Source: JBOHNS01 sp050730835 (GTDB taxonomy: Bacteria; Patescibacteriota; Saccharimonadia; Saccharimonadales; UBA4665). From it: a stretch of 46,618 nt of DNA. This document shows, one piece after another, positions 1 to 7,558 of the stretch. Positions within the stretch are counted from its first letter, which is position 1. Each line of letters opens with the position of its first letter. The stretch is taken from positions 1 through 46,618 of the forward strand of contig JBOHNS010000028.1 of NCBI GenBank assembly GCA_050730835.1, in the 5' to 3' direction. A program made the translations under genes and the position numbers. Below the pieces are notes generated by a model. It made no database searches. It saw only the letters and a list, made by a program, of their open reading frames with translations, and had not been told where the DNA came from.

Positions 1-114
1 GATCATTTCAACCTGCATTTAAAAGAATGCGAGTTCCGCTATAATATGCGGCATGAAGACATGTACCACGAGCTACTTAAACTACTACGCAAAGAAAGGA
101 GACGGGCTAGTTAA
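1..114 (+). CDS. IS1595-family transposase, C-terminal end (partial)
   Basis: The reading frame is open from the first base and stops at 112-114, giving 37 residues. The start (DHFNLHLKECEFRYN) matches the conserved C-terminal block of ISXO2/IS1595-type DDE transposases, and the end is a basic tail. The gene is cut by the window edge. A 15-bp sequence overlapping and just following the stop (113-127) is repeated in inverted orientation at 46508-46522, where the N-terminus of a similar transposase begins. The family call rests on motif recall only; membership of the IS is well supported by the shared terminal sequence. Confidence 0.8.
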   Translation, partial: DHFNLHLKECEFRYNMRHEDMYHELLKLLRKERRRAS

Positions 115-127
115 CTAGTCTTGAACC
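1..127 (+). mobile_element. Right end of IS1595-like insertion sequence
   Basis: The element comprises the transposase 3' end plus a right terminal inverted repeat at 113-127 (AACTAGTCTTGAACC). This is the exact reverse complement of the repeat at 46508-46522. The flanking bases differ at the two sites, so they are most likely two separate insertions of one element. The rest of this copy lies outside the window. Confidence 0.75.
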
Positions 128-198
128 AAAATTTTATACTCTCGAACCAGTCTAGTATGCGATAGTGGAATAATCAATTACTACGAAAAGGAGATTTT

Positions 199-513
199 AT
201 GGGATTTCAACAATATCATGAACCGGCGCACGATTTAGACAAAAAAACGCGCACTCGGGCGCGCATGTTTGCTTCACTCACCGAAGAGGCCGAGGCCATC
301 GGCTGGTACGACCAGCGCTTGAGTATCGAAACTGACAAAGAAGTTATCGCGATTTTAAGTAGCGCTCAAAAAGAAGAATTCAAACATTTTTCTATGGATC
401 TAGAATGGCTGCTGCGCCAAATGCCGGTCTGGCAAAAAACCGCCAAAGGCATAATTTTTCAATCCGGCAACATCGCAGCCAACGGCGAAAAAGCCGAAGA
501 AAAAGCTGGCTAA
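199..513 (+). CDS. Encapsulated-ferritin-like protein (EncFtn family)
   Basis: This 104-residue protein resembles the encapsulin-associated ferritin family, two-helix proteins that form a ferroxidase site at a dimer interface and oxidise Fe2+. The expected residues are visible: E29, E30 and E32 in the first helix, W36 and Y37, then E60 and H63. They keep the spacing of the Rhodospirillum rubrum EncFtn site shifted by two positions. A Shine-Dalgarno (AAAAGGAG) precedes the ATG. The tail (NGEKAEEKAG) lacks the usual hydrophobic encapsulin-targeting motif of the LTVGSL type. No encapsulin shell gene is next to it: the IS end lies upstream and a tRNA gene downstream. It may act unencapsulated, or the shell gene may lie elsewhere. 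Confidence 0.85.
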   Translation: MGFQQYHEPAHDLDKKTRTRARMFASLTEEAEAIGWYDQRLSIETDKEVIAILSSAQKEEFKHFSMDLEWLLRQMPVWQKTAKGIIFQSGNIAANGEKAEEKAG

Positions 514-561
514 TAAACTACAATTTCCTATCAACCCAGTCGAAAACTTAAGATATCTTGA

Positions 562-638
562 TGGTACGCGCGATAGGATTCGAACCTACGACCTTTGGTA
601 CCGGAAACCAACGCTCTAATCCGCTGAGCTACGCGCGC
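562..638 (-). tRNA. tRNA-Arg (anticodon CCG)
   Basis: On the reverse strand the acceptor GCGCGCG pairs with CGCGCGU. D, anticodon and T stems fold normally. The anticodon loop UUCCGGU gives CCG, which reads CGG. CCA is encoded at 562-564. Confidence 0.93.
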
Positions 639-757
639 CTAAAATAATGAGACAAAGCTTGCGGTTTTTCTCGATCGGAGCCGGCAAAATGGAATACATT
701 TTGCTTTAAGCTGCTCTTTTCCCTAAAACCAGCAGACTAATTATAGCAGTTGTCGGC

Positions 758-1324
758 TCAGGAGTTTTGGCGCTTGTTTTTGGGCGATGGGTTTGTGGGT
801 GGCAATTTTTTGGGTTGGCCTATGTTTGTAGCTTGATTTAAGGTGTTGTTCAAGACTTCTAAAAAGTCTTTAGCTTGCGCGTAGCTCATGCCGACGCGGC
901 TGATTGGTACGATTTGGCCTTTGGCGCTGGTTTGCATAAAATCAAAAACTATGCCGTTTTTATCGGCGGCGATGCGCGCGCTGTCGCTATAAATAATGCG
1001 TGGGTCGAGCGCCATCATGACGGTTATCATGGTTTGCTGGAGGTGATTTTCGGGGTGATCGCTGGCGGCGCGCGGCTGCGGATCGTAGCCGGCCAGACGC
1101 CACAGTTTGACGGCTTTATCATCGTGCACGGCGAAGTGGTTGATCATCAAAATCAGGATATCTTGGCTGGGGCACTCAGCGCCAGTTTCGAATTTTTCCA
1201 GAGTTTGATTATCAATTTCAATGGCGCCGGAAACTTCGTCCAGGCTTTCGCTTTTGGCCTCGCGTAATGATTTTAGCTGGCTGCCGAGCAATGTAAACGG
1301 TTGGAAATTCTGCGATTTGTCCAT
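758..1324 (-). CDS. HTH (XRE-like) protein with DUF3467-like C-terminal domain
   Basis: This 188-residue protein has an N-terminal segment (about residues 12-80) that reads as a Cro/CI-type helix-turn-helix, with LREAKSESLDEVSGAI and a recognition-helix-like stretch. Residues about 105-165 (DPRIIYSDSARIAADKNG, then a VGMSYAQAKDFLEVL segment) resemble the small DUF3467 fold. The tail is basic and proline-rich, probably disordered. It is probably a DNA-binding regulator; the target is unknown. It stands alone, upstream of tRNA-Arg on the same strand and divergent from murB. The HTH is fairly degenerate, so the domain calls are moderate. Confidence 0.6.
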   Translation of the reverse strand: MDKSQNFQPFTLLGSQLKSLREAKSESLDEVSGAIEIDNQTLEKFETGAECPSQDILILMINHFAVHDDKAVKLWRLAGYDPQPRAASDHPENHLQQTMITVMMALDPRIIYSDSARIAADKNGIVFDFMQTSAKGQIVPISRVGMSYAQAKDFLEVLNNTLNQATNIGQPKKLPPTNPSPKNKRQNS

Positions 1325-1365
1325 ATTTCCATGGTAGCGCTTGATAGCTTAGCGCGCAAGTCTTA

Positions 1366-1534
1366 AGAGCCTGACCCAATCCCCCTGCTGGTTATAATCC
1401 CAAAATTTACCACTTTTAAGCTGTTTTTCGTTTCGCTTCGTACCATTTGGGTACGCATCAAAGCCGAGAAAACAACTTAAAAATCATAGTAACTTTTGAA
1501 ATTCGCTTTCACCAGTGAGATTAGGTCAGGCTCT
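1366..1534. repeat. Imperfect 169-bp palindrome
   Basis: The outer arms AGAGCCTGACCCAAT (1366-1380) and ATTAGGTCAGGCTCT (1520-1534) are complementary apart from one G:A position. Inner segments are also imperfectly complementary, down to a central GTACC-N4-GGTAC hairpin near 1440-1455. It sits between divergent genes. The architecture resembles the dispersed palindromes at 13035, 15578, 27575 and 41775, but I see no convincing shared core. Confidence 0.6.
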
Positions 1535-1543
1535 CCGCCAGCG

Positions 1544-1549
1544 TATAAT
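1544..1549 (+). promoter_or_regulatory. -10 element of murB, near-leaderless start
   Basis: A perfect TATAAT lies only 8 bases before the ATG at 1558, with no Shine-Dalgarno between. Transcription would start at about 1555-1557, so the message is probably leaderless. Confidence 0.55.
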
Positions 1550-1557
1550 AATTATTG

Positions 1558-2589
1558 ATGGATTTGCTAAAAAATGTGGCGCTGGCCGAACATTCCACGA
1601 TGCACCTCGGCGGCCGCGCGACTTATGCGGTCGAAATTTATAATCGCAATGATTTGCTGGAGGCGGTAACTTGGGCGGCCAAAAACAAGCAGGCGGTTTT
1701 GATAATTGGCGATGGCAGTAATATTGTTTGGCGCGACGAGGGTTTTAACGGTTTATTGCTAATCAATAAAGTCCTGGGCTATGATGGCTTTGCCGAAGAC
1801 GAGGAAAATTATTATTTGACGCTCGGCGCCGGCGAAAATTGGGATAGCGCGGTTGAGCGCGTTTGCCAAGACGGCTTGAGCGGCATGGAGTGTTTGAGTT
1901 TAATTCCCGGCACCGTCGGCGCCACGCCAGTGCAAAATGTCGGCGCCTACGGCCAGGAAATCTCACAAACGCTAGTTAGCCTGGAGGCTTATGATAATAA
2001 TTCCGGCGAATTAATTACGATTGCCGCCAGCGATTGCGGCTTTGGCTACCGCACCAGCCGCTTCAAAACCATCGACCGCGGCCGCTTTTTGATAATGGCT
2101 GTCACCCTGCATTTATTGCGTCTGCCAATGCAGCCGCCATTTTATGGCGCGCTGGAGCAATATTTACAAGACAAAAATATTAGCGATTTTAGCCCGATTA
2201 ATATTCGTAAGGCCGTTTGCGCCATTCGCCGCGCCAAATTGCCCGACCCGGCGGTAGTCGCCAATAATGGCTCGTTCTTCGCCAATCCCATAATCGATAA
2301 CGACAAGCTTCAGGAACTACAAGTTTATTACCCGGAAATACCGCATTGGCCAACAGCCGAAAACGGCCAAGTCAAAATTCCAGCCGCCTGGCTGATCGAA
2401 CAAACCGGCTTCAAAGATTATCACGACGAGCAAACCGGCATGGCCACCTGGCCGAGCCAGCCACTGGTTTTGATAAACGAAAGCGCGCGCTCGACAACCG
2501 ATTTGCTAAAATTCAAGCAAAAAATTGTCACCGCCATCAAACAAAAATTCGACATCGAGTTGGTTCAAGAACCGGAAATCTTGCCCTGA
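1558..2589 (+). CDS. murB: UDP-N-acetylenolpyruvoylglucosamine reductase (type I)
   Basis: MurB reduces UDP-GlcNAc-enolpyruvate to UDP-MurNAc using FAD and NADPH in the cytoplasm, the second committed step of peptidoglycan synthesis. The FAD-binding motif GDGSNIVW is near residue 52, followed by NVGAYGQE, FGYRTSRFK with the substrate Arg, the catalytic-Ser motif NNGSFFANP near residue 238, and a C-terminal EPEIL with the catalytic Glu. The length of 343 residues and the extended C-terminal domain fit the E. coli-like type I enzyme. I use the ATG at 1558, not the TTG at 1555, because it lies next to the TATAAT at 1544. murA and mraY are elsewhere in this window, so a cell-wall pathway is maintained. 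Confidence 0.95.
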   Translation: MDLLKNVALAEHSTMHLGGRATYAVEIYNRNDLLEAVTWAAKNKQAVLIIGDGSNIVWRDEGFNGLLLINKVLGYDGFAEDEENYYLTLGAGENWDSAVERVCQDGLSGMECLSLIPGTVGATPVQNVGAYGQEISQTLVSLEAYDNNSGELITIAASDCGFGYRTSRFKTIDRGRFLIMAVTLHLLRLPMQPPFYGALEQYLQDKNISDFSPINIRKAVCAIRRAKLPDPAVVANNGSFFANPIIDNDKLQELQVYYPEIPHWPTAENGQVKIPAAWLIEQTGFKDYHDEQTGMATWPSQPLVLINESARSTTDLLKFKQKIVTAIKQKFDIELVQEPEILP

Positions 2590-2605
2590 ACTTTAACTAA
2601 AACTA

Positions 2606-3265
2606 CTACCCGCCTAGGCTAAAAAAATGGGTGTGCGGGACTTTTTGCAACAGCAAAACCAGGCCGGAATCAAGCATTAGGTCAACCAGCAAAGCGGCCA
2701 GCAAAATAACTACAATTGTCAGAATTAGGCTAACTTTGATGGAGCGTTTTTGGGCGTGTTTGTTGATAGGCACAAAATATTGGCGGGCGTTGGCTGAATT
2801 TTTAGTGGCGACGGCTGGCTGGTCTTCCGGCGCTGCTTGGCTGATTTCTGGCGGCGCATCGTTGCTGGCCGAGGCTGGCTCGGCATCACGATTGGCCGGC
2901 TGCGCGGCGCGCGGCGCATCGTCGCTTTGGCCGGCTGGCGCGAATTGATTTGGTTCGGCCGCGGCGACGCTAGCCGGCTTAGCCGGTAAAGCTTGGCTGG
3001 CAGACTGGTTTGGAGCTTCGTCCGGAATAGGTCTTTGAAGCTCGACTTCTGGTTGCAAGTCTTTTTTAGGCGCTAGCGGCAAGTTTGGCGCCGTGGTCGA
3101 TTCGGCTGGCGCGTCGCTGGCGTTTGGTTCAGGCGCTGGTTCGGTATCGTCAATTAAGACGCGTTTCGGTATGATTAATGGCTGCGGCGAGCCGCCGGCT
3201 GGCGACTTTTCGGGTACGGTCACATCATCAATTTTAGTTTTGGCTTTGAAGGTTTTTTGGGTCAT
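2606..3265 (-). CDS. Pro/Ala-rich protein with C-terminal membrane segment
   Basis: This protein of about 219 residues is of unrecognised family. Most of it is low-complexity sequence rich in Pro, Ala, Glu, Ser and Asp, probably disordered. Near the C-terminus is a single hydrophobic segment (SLILTIVVILLAALLVDLML) preceded by the basic patch KHAQKRSIK, so the disordered part is probably cytoplasmic. The start is uncertain: an upstream ATG at 3337 in the same frame adds 24 residues, but a TATAAA-like -10 near 3316-3321 lies inside that extension and favours the ATG at 3265. It converges on murB and diverges from the pilus operon, so it may be a pilus-associated or envelope scaffold; that is a guess. 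Confidence 0.55.
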   Translation of the reverse strand: MTQKTFKAKTKIDDVTVPEKSPAGGSPQPLIIPKRVLIDDTEPAPEPNASDAPAESTTAPNLPLAPKKDLQPEVELQRPIPDEAPNQSASQALPAKPASVAAAEPNQFAPAGQSDDAPRAAQPANRDAEPASASNDAPPEISQAAPEDQPAVATKNSANARQYFVPINKHAQKRSIKVSLILTIVVILLAALLVDLMLDSGLVLLLQKVPHTHFFSLGG

Positions 3266-3400
3266 AGCGGCGATTTTTACAAATTTGGTTGGTTTAGCTG
3301 GTTGGTTTAGCTTTAGTTTTATACTAGCACGTGGCAACGGAATGTAAATGGCTGGCAGGATTTCGATAACAGCCCTATTAAAGTAATTATGGTTTTCCTA

Positions 3401-3406
3401 TATAAT
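3401..3406 (+). promoter_or_regulatory. -10 element of the pilus operon
   Basis: A perfect TATAAT lies 11 bases before the pilB ATG at 3418. No clear -35 or Shine-Dalgarno is visible, so the first gene probably starts on a very short or absent leader. Confidence 0.5.
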
Positions 3407-3417
3407 GTTTTTAGATT

Positions 3418-5235
3418 ATGCAAATACCAGATGGATTAGTCGAAAAGCTGCTGAGCCAAGCCAATAAATTAGACGCCGAGCAAGTGAAAACTTTGCGCGA
3501 ACAAGCGGGTAGCGACAAACGGCCGCTGCAAGAGCTGGTTGTGCAAAATAAAATTATTTCTGAAGTCGAGCTAACCCGACTGTATGCCCAAGAAATCGAC
3601 GTGCCGTTCGCCGAGTTTAAGCCTAGTGATTTGCGGCGCGACACTTTGCAGCTGATTCCGGAGCGCGTGGCGCGGCAGTATCATGCCATCGCTTTTGATA
3701 TCGGTCAAGACGGCGTGATATTTGTCGCCATGGAAGATCCCGACGACATTCAAGCAATTAATTTTTTGCAAAAAGAGCTGGGCAAACCGATCCGCGTACA
3801 TATTGCGCCGGCTAGCACTCTAATGGCGGCGATTGATCAATATAGCGGCAGCAATGTCTCTACCGAGCTGGCCAAAGTCATCGCCGTGGAAGACAAAGAA
3901 ACGGTCGAAGAAAAAGTCAACGAACAAGACGTGGCCGAAGATTCGCCGATTGCCCAAACTGTCAATTTGATTATCGATTATGGCATCAAAACCCGCGCCA
4001 GCGACGTGCACATCGAGCCGCGCGAAAACGTCGTCATGGTGCGCTATCGCATCGACGGCGTTTTGCGCGAAGCCAACAAATTGCCGCGCAAAGTTTTGAA
4101 CGCCCTGATTTCGCGCATCAAAATTTTGGCTAATTTAAAGATCGACGAACACCGTGCGCCGCAGGACGGCCGATTTAAAATATCAATCAATAATCACGTT
4201 TATGCCCTGCGCGTGTCGACGCTGCCGATTGTCGACGGCGAAAAAATTGTCATGCGCATTTTGGACGAATCCAGCCAGGCCGCCACGCTAGAAAACCTGG
4301 GTTATTGGGGCGAATCGCTGAAGCGCGTCAATCAAGCCATTGTTCAGCCGCACGGGCTGATTTTGGTGACCGGGCCGACCGGTTCTGGCAAATCGACCAG
4401 CTTGTTCAGCGCACTCAGCAAGTTGAACAGTCCAGAAATTAATATTTCGACGGTGGAAGATCCGGTGGAATATCGCATTGTCGGCGTTAATCAAACGCAA
4501 ATTAATCCGCTGGCCGGCATGACGTTTGCCAGCGGTTTGCGCTCGCTCTTGCGCCAAGATCCGAACATTATTATGGTCGGCGAAATTCGTGATAGCGATA
4601 CGGCGGATTTGGCCGTGCAAGCGGCGCTGACCGGACACCTGGTTTTTTCCACGCTGCACACCAATAATGCCGCAACTTGCCTGCCGCGCTTGCTCGATAT
4701 GGGCGTCGAGCCATTTCTAATCGCTTCGACGGTGCGCATCGTTATTGGCCAGCGGCTGGTGCGCCAATTATGCCCGGATTGCCGCGAGGTTTATGCGCCG
4801 GATGAAGCGGTCACAAAACGGATTAACGATACTTTTAATATTCATAATCAAGAGGAAATGGCGCGGATACACCAACTCGAGCAACAAGCCCTAGAAGGCG
4901 GCATCGGCAATCAAGATCCGAAAGCTGGCGACAAAAGATCCAGCGCCGAACTAAGCACCAGCCCAAGCGCCATCAGCCAACTCTGGCGCGCCCACGACGA
5001 GGGTTGCAACAGCTGCAACCACACCGGCTACCGCGGCCGGCTGGGACTTTACGAAGTGCTCAGCAACAATCAAAAAATTCAAACCGACATCATCAGCAAC
5101 ACGACCAGCGAAAATTTAGAGTCCCATGCCATAAAAGACGGCATGATTACCATGCAAACGGACGGACTAATTAAAGCCCTGCGCGGCCAAACCACGCTCG
5201 AAGAAATCATGCGCGCGACCAGCACGCAGGAATAA
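3418..5235 (+). CDS. pilB: Type IV pilus extension ATPase PilB/GspE
   Basis: This hexameric cytoplasmic ATPase powers pilin polymerisation. Residues 1-150 read as the MshEN-type N domain. The Walker A GPTGSGKST is at about 319-327, the Asp box follows, the Walker B region IIMVGEIRD is near 384, and the His box TGHLVFSTLHTN follows. Two zinc-binding pairs are present, CPDC near 452 and CNSC near 530. They are separated by 74 residues of Glu/Gln- and Ser-rich sequence, longer than I expect for this family, so a flexible insertion sits in the zinc subdomain. It is the first gene of the cluster, with pilC 9 bases downstream. No retraction ATPase (PilT) lies in the window. Confidence 0.95.
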   Translation: MQIPDGLVEKLLSQANKLDAEQVKTLREQAGSDKRPLQELVVQNKIISEVELTRLYAQEIDVPFAEFKPSDLRRDTLQLIPERVARQYHAIAFDIGQDGVIFVAMEDPDDIQAINFLQKELGKPIRVHIAPASTLMAAIDQYSGSNVSTELAKVIAVEDKETVEEKVNEQDVAEDSPIAQTVNLIIDYGIKTRASDVHIEPRENVVMVRYRIDGVLREANKLPRKVLNALISRIKILANLKIDEHRAPQDGRFKISINNHVYALRVSTLPIVDGEKIVMRILDESSQAATLENLGYWGESLKRVNQAIVQPHGLILVTGPTGSGKSTSLFSALSKLNSPEINISTVEDPVEYRIVGVNQTQINPLAGMTFASGLRSLLRQDPNIIMVGEIRDSDTADLAVQAALTGHLVFSTLHTNNAATCLPRLLDMGVEPFLIASTVRIVIGQRLVRQLCPDCREVYAPDEAVTKRINDTFNIHNQEEMARIHQLEQQALEGGIGNQDPKAGDKRSSAELSTSPSAISQLWRAHDEGCNSCNHTGYRGRLGLYEVLSNNQKIQTDIISNTTSENLESHAIKDGMITMQTDGLIKALRGQTTLEEIMRATSTQE

Positions 5236-5244
5236 ATTTAAACT

Positions 5245-6468
5245 ATGGCAAACTTCAGTTTCACCGCTCGTTTAAATAGCGGCCAAATCCAAAAAGGCAT
5301 GATTAGCGCCCACGACCGCTCGGCCGCCATGAGCGCTTTGCGCGGCAAGCAGCTGCAGCCGATTATCGTCAAACCAGCCAAAGAAAAATCCGGCCTCAAT
5401 ATCAACATCACGCTGCCCGGCGCCAAAGTCAAATCCAAAGATCTGGTGATTTTTACGCGTCAATTTTCGACCATGGTCAATGCCGGCGTGCCGATTATGC
5501 GCTCGCTGACAATTTTAAAAGAACAAACCGAATCAGTCATGTTTAAGGCAATATTGGAGCAAGTCTTGAGCGACGTGCAGGCCGGCAGCAGCTTGAGCCA
5601 GGCGTTTGCCAAACATCCCAAAGCATTTTCCACGATTTATGTCAATATGGTAGAAGCTGGCGAAGCCGGTGGTATTTTGGATGAGATTTTAAACCGGCTG
5701 GCCTTTCAGCAAGAAAAAGATTCGGCGCTCAAAGGCAAAATCCGCGCCGCCATGATTTATCCGGCCGTCATTAGCGTCGTCACGCTGCTGGCCTTTTTCG
5801 TTTTGATGACCTTTATCGTGCCCAAAATCGGCGGCATTTTGCAATCAATCAGCTCGTCCAAGCTGCCAATTTATACGCGCCTACTTTTATCTGTCAGTGA
5901 TGTTATGAAGACGCCAGAATTTATATTTAGCGTGATTGTCGGCCTGCCGCTGGCTTTTATATTATTTAAGCGCTACATCAAAACGCCGAAAGGCCGCTAC
6001 AAATGGCACACCTTTTTGCTGAAGATTCCGGCCATTAAAACCGTCATTACCAAAACCGCCATTGCTCGCTTTTCGCGCATTTTCGCTTCGTTGATGGGCG
6101 CCGGCGTAGCGATTGTCGAAGCTATCGAAACCACGGCTGGCGCTATCGGCAACGCCGTCATCGAAAAGGAATTATTAGATTGCTCCAAAGCCGTGCAAGC
6201 CGGCAACACGCTGTCCACCGAGCTAGAAAAGAGCCCGCACTTCCCGCCAATCGTCGCCCAGATGCTAGCCGTCGGCGAAGAAACCGGCCAGACCGACCAA
6301 GTCATCCTCAAAATCGCCGAATTTTACGAGGGCGAAGTCGACGTCGCCGTGGCCGGCCTGTCATCGGTCATTGAGCCAGTCATGATCGTCGTGCTGGGCG
6401 GCATGGTTGGCTTAATCGCCATTAGCGTGTTTGGCCCGATTACGCAAATTTCCTCCAAGGTTCACTAA
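5245..6468 (+). CDS. pilC: Type IV pilus inner-membrane platform protein PilC
   Basis: This 407-residue polytopic GspF/PilC family protein is the inner-membrane platform on which PilB acts. It has two repeated cytoplasmic T2SSF domains, at about residues 65-190 (FTRQFSTMVNAGVPIMRSL) and 270-390 (FSRIFASLMGAGVAIVEAIE). Hydrophobic stretches lie near 170-190, 225-240 and 375-400. Both domains keep the family pattern of a Gly/Ala turn followed by the EAGE-like motifs MVEAGEAGG and AVGEETGQ. It follows pilB directly, clearly in the same operon. Confidence 0.95.
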   Translation: MANFSFTARLNSGQIQKGMISAHDRSAAMSALRGKQLQPIIVKPAKEKSGLNINITLPGAKVKSKDLVIFTRQFSTMVNAGVPIMRSLTILKEQTESVMFKAILEQVLSDVQAGSSLSQAFAKHPKAFSTIYVNMVEAGEAGGILDEILNRLAFQQEKDSALKGKIRAAMIYPAVISVVTLLAFFVLMTFIVPKIGGILQSISSSKLPIYTRLLLSVSDVMKTPEFIFSVIVGLPLAFILFKRYIKTPKGRYKWHTFLLKIPAIKTVITKTAIARFSRIFASLMGAGVAIVEAIETTAGAIGNAVIEKELLDCSKAVQAGNTLSTELEKSPHFPPIVAQMLAVGEETGQTDQVILKIAEFYEGEVDVAVAGLSSVIEPVMIVVLGGMVGLIAISVFGPITQISSKVH

Positions 6469-6504
6469 TGTCACAGTAGCTGTGGAAAAGTTTTTTTAAA
6501 AAGC

Positions 6505-6533
6505 TTGACTTTGTTTCAAGCATAAGAAATAAT
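6505..6533 (+). promoter_or_regulatory. Promoter of the major pilin gene
   Basis: TTGACT (6505-6510), a 17-base spacer and AATAAT (6528-6533) make a strong sigma-70-like promoter. It gives the pilin its own transcript, consistent with a need for much more pilin than assembly ATPase. Confidence 0.75.
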
Positions 6534-6580
6534 ACCAGCCATAGCTACGTTCAAGGCTAAAATTAAAAATTAACGAAAGG

Positions 6581-6592
6581 GTGGGCACCCAC
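6581..6592 (+). promoter_or_regulatory. Small hairpin between RBS and start of the pilin gene
   Basis: GTGGG (6581-6585) and CCCAC (6588-6592) form a perfect 5-bp stem with a 2-base CA gap, too tight to close without fraying. It abuts the Shine-Dalgarno GAAAGG (6575-6580) and ends two bases before the ATG (6595). It could modulate initiation or stabilise the message. Confidence 0.45.
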
Positions 6593-6594
6593 TA

Positions 6595-7023
6595 ATGAAA
6601 CTAGGCAAAACTAAACAGTCTGATTCGCGAGGCTTTACGCTGATTGAACTATTAATCGTGATTATTATTATCGGCATTTTGGCGGCCATCGCCTTTGTCG
6701 CCTACAGTGGTTCGCAGAACAAGGCGCACAAAGCCGCAGCGCAATCAACGCTATCGGAAGTCAAAAATAAATTGGCCGAATATAACGCCGATAATGGCAA
6801 CTATCCAACCGATAAGACTTCGTTTGACACCTGGCTCGGCACCGCAGCTGGCGGCAACAACTCGGCGATTGTGACTACTTTTAGCGGCAGCGGCTACAGC
6901 TACACGGCTTCACCGGCTTCTTGCGATAATAGTGCTGCACCATGTACCGCCTTTACGGCTACCGCCAAAGGCACGTTGTTCGGCGCAGCAACACCTGGCG
7001 ACGATATAATTGTTACTAATTAG
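6595..7023 (+). CDS. pilA: Major type IV pilin
   Basis: This 142-residue prepilin has a short basic leader (MKLGKTKQSDSRG), then the class III signal cut after Gly: FTLIELLIVIIIIG with the invariant Glu5. A hydrophobic helix follows, then a small soluble domain rich in Gly, Ser, Ala and Thr. Two cysteines (about 122 and 129, in ASCDNSAAPC) can form the C-terminal disulfide loop usual in pilins. It has its own promoter upstream and a strong terminator downstream, as expected for an abundant subunit. No prepilin peptidase gene (pilD) lies in the window. Confidence 0.93.
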   Translation: MKLGKTKQSDSRGFTLIELLIVIIIIGILAAIAFVAYSGSQNKAHKAAAQSTLSEVKNKLAEYNADNGNYPTDKTSFDTWLGTAAGGNNSAIVTTFSGSGYSYTASPASCDNSAAPCTAFTATAKGTLFGAATPGDDIIVTN

Positions 7024-7046
7024 CAACCCGATCGTAACCTCATAGT

Positions 7047-7086
7047 AAAAACTGCCCGCAAGGCTTAGCAGCCTCGGGCAGTTTTT
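7047..7086 (+). terminator. Rho-independent terminator after the pilin gene
   Basis: AAAACTGCCCG (7047-7057) pairs with CGGGCAGTTTT (7075-7085), with a short loop that also holds a small GGCT/AGCC helix. The stem runs into a T-run. This is one of the clearest terminators in the window. Confidence 0.9.
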
Positions 7087-7145
7087 CTATTTTTAGCATA
7101 AGTGTTATGATTTAAGATGATAAAGTGACTGAAAACTTGATTAAC

Positions 7146-7556
7146 ATGAAAAAAGATCAAAACATAGCGCAAGCCGGCTTTACATTGGTTGAGTTGATGG
7201 TGACAATTATCGTGCTGGGCATCGCCATAGTCGGCATTGCCGGTTTGTATTACGCCATGCAGGTCGCCGAGGTGCAGAGCCAGCACTTGGATTTGGCGGT
7301 GCGGGCGGCCAGAACTGAAATCGAAGACCTCAGAAACGACGGCTACAATTCGCTAACGCCGGGCAACACGACTAATTTTACGCCTAGCCTGCCGGCAGCC
7401 CTACCGCATGACAAACAAGGCAACGTGGCCATCAGTCAGCCACTGCCTGGCTTGCGGCGAGTTGATGTAACAATTACTTATAGCGACTACCAAAAACCGC
7501 AAAAAGTTATTTTGAGTTCCGAGATCGGCGTAATCGGCATTGGCAAAGGTCAATAA
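7146..7556 (+). CDS. Minor pilin-like protein (PilV/GspI type)
   Basis: This pseudopilin of about 136 residues has the cleavage site AQAG followed by FTLVELMVTIIVLG with Glu5, then a hydrophobic helix and a small beta-rich domain. The GTG at 7125 gives seven extra residues; I prefer the ATG at 7146 because it leaves a normal short leader. The next gene, also pilin-like, begins 2 bases after the stop. Together with the following two genes it probably forms the priming tip complex of the pilus. Confidence 0.8.
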   Translation: MKKDQNIAQAGFTLVELMVTIIVLGIAIVGIAGLYYAMQVAEVQSQHLDLAVRAARTEIEDLRNDGYNSLTPGNTTNFTPSLPAALPHDKQGNVAISQPLPGLRRVDVTITYSDYQKPQKVILSSEIGVIGIGKGQ

Positions 7557-7558
7557 TC

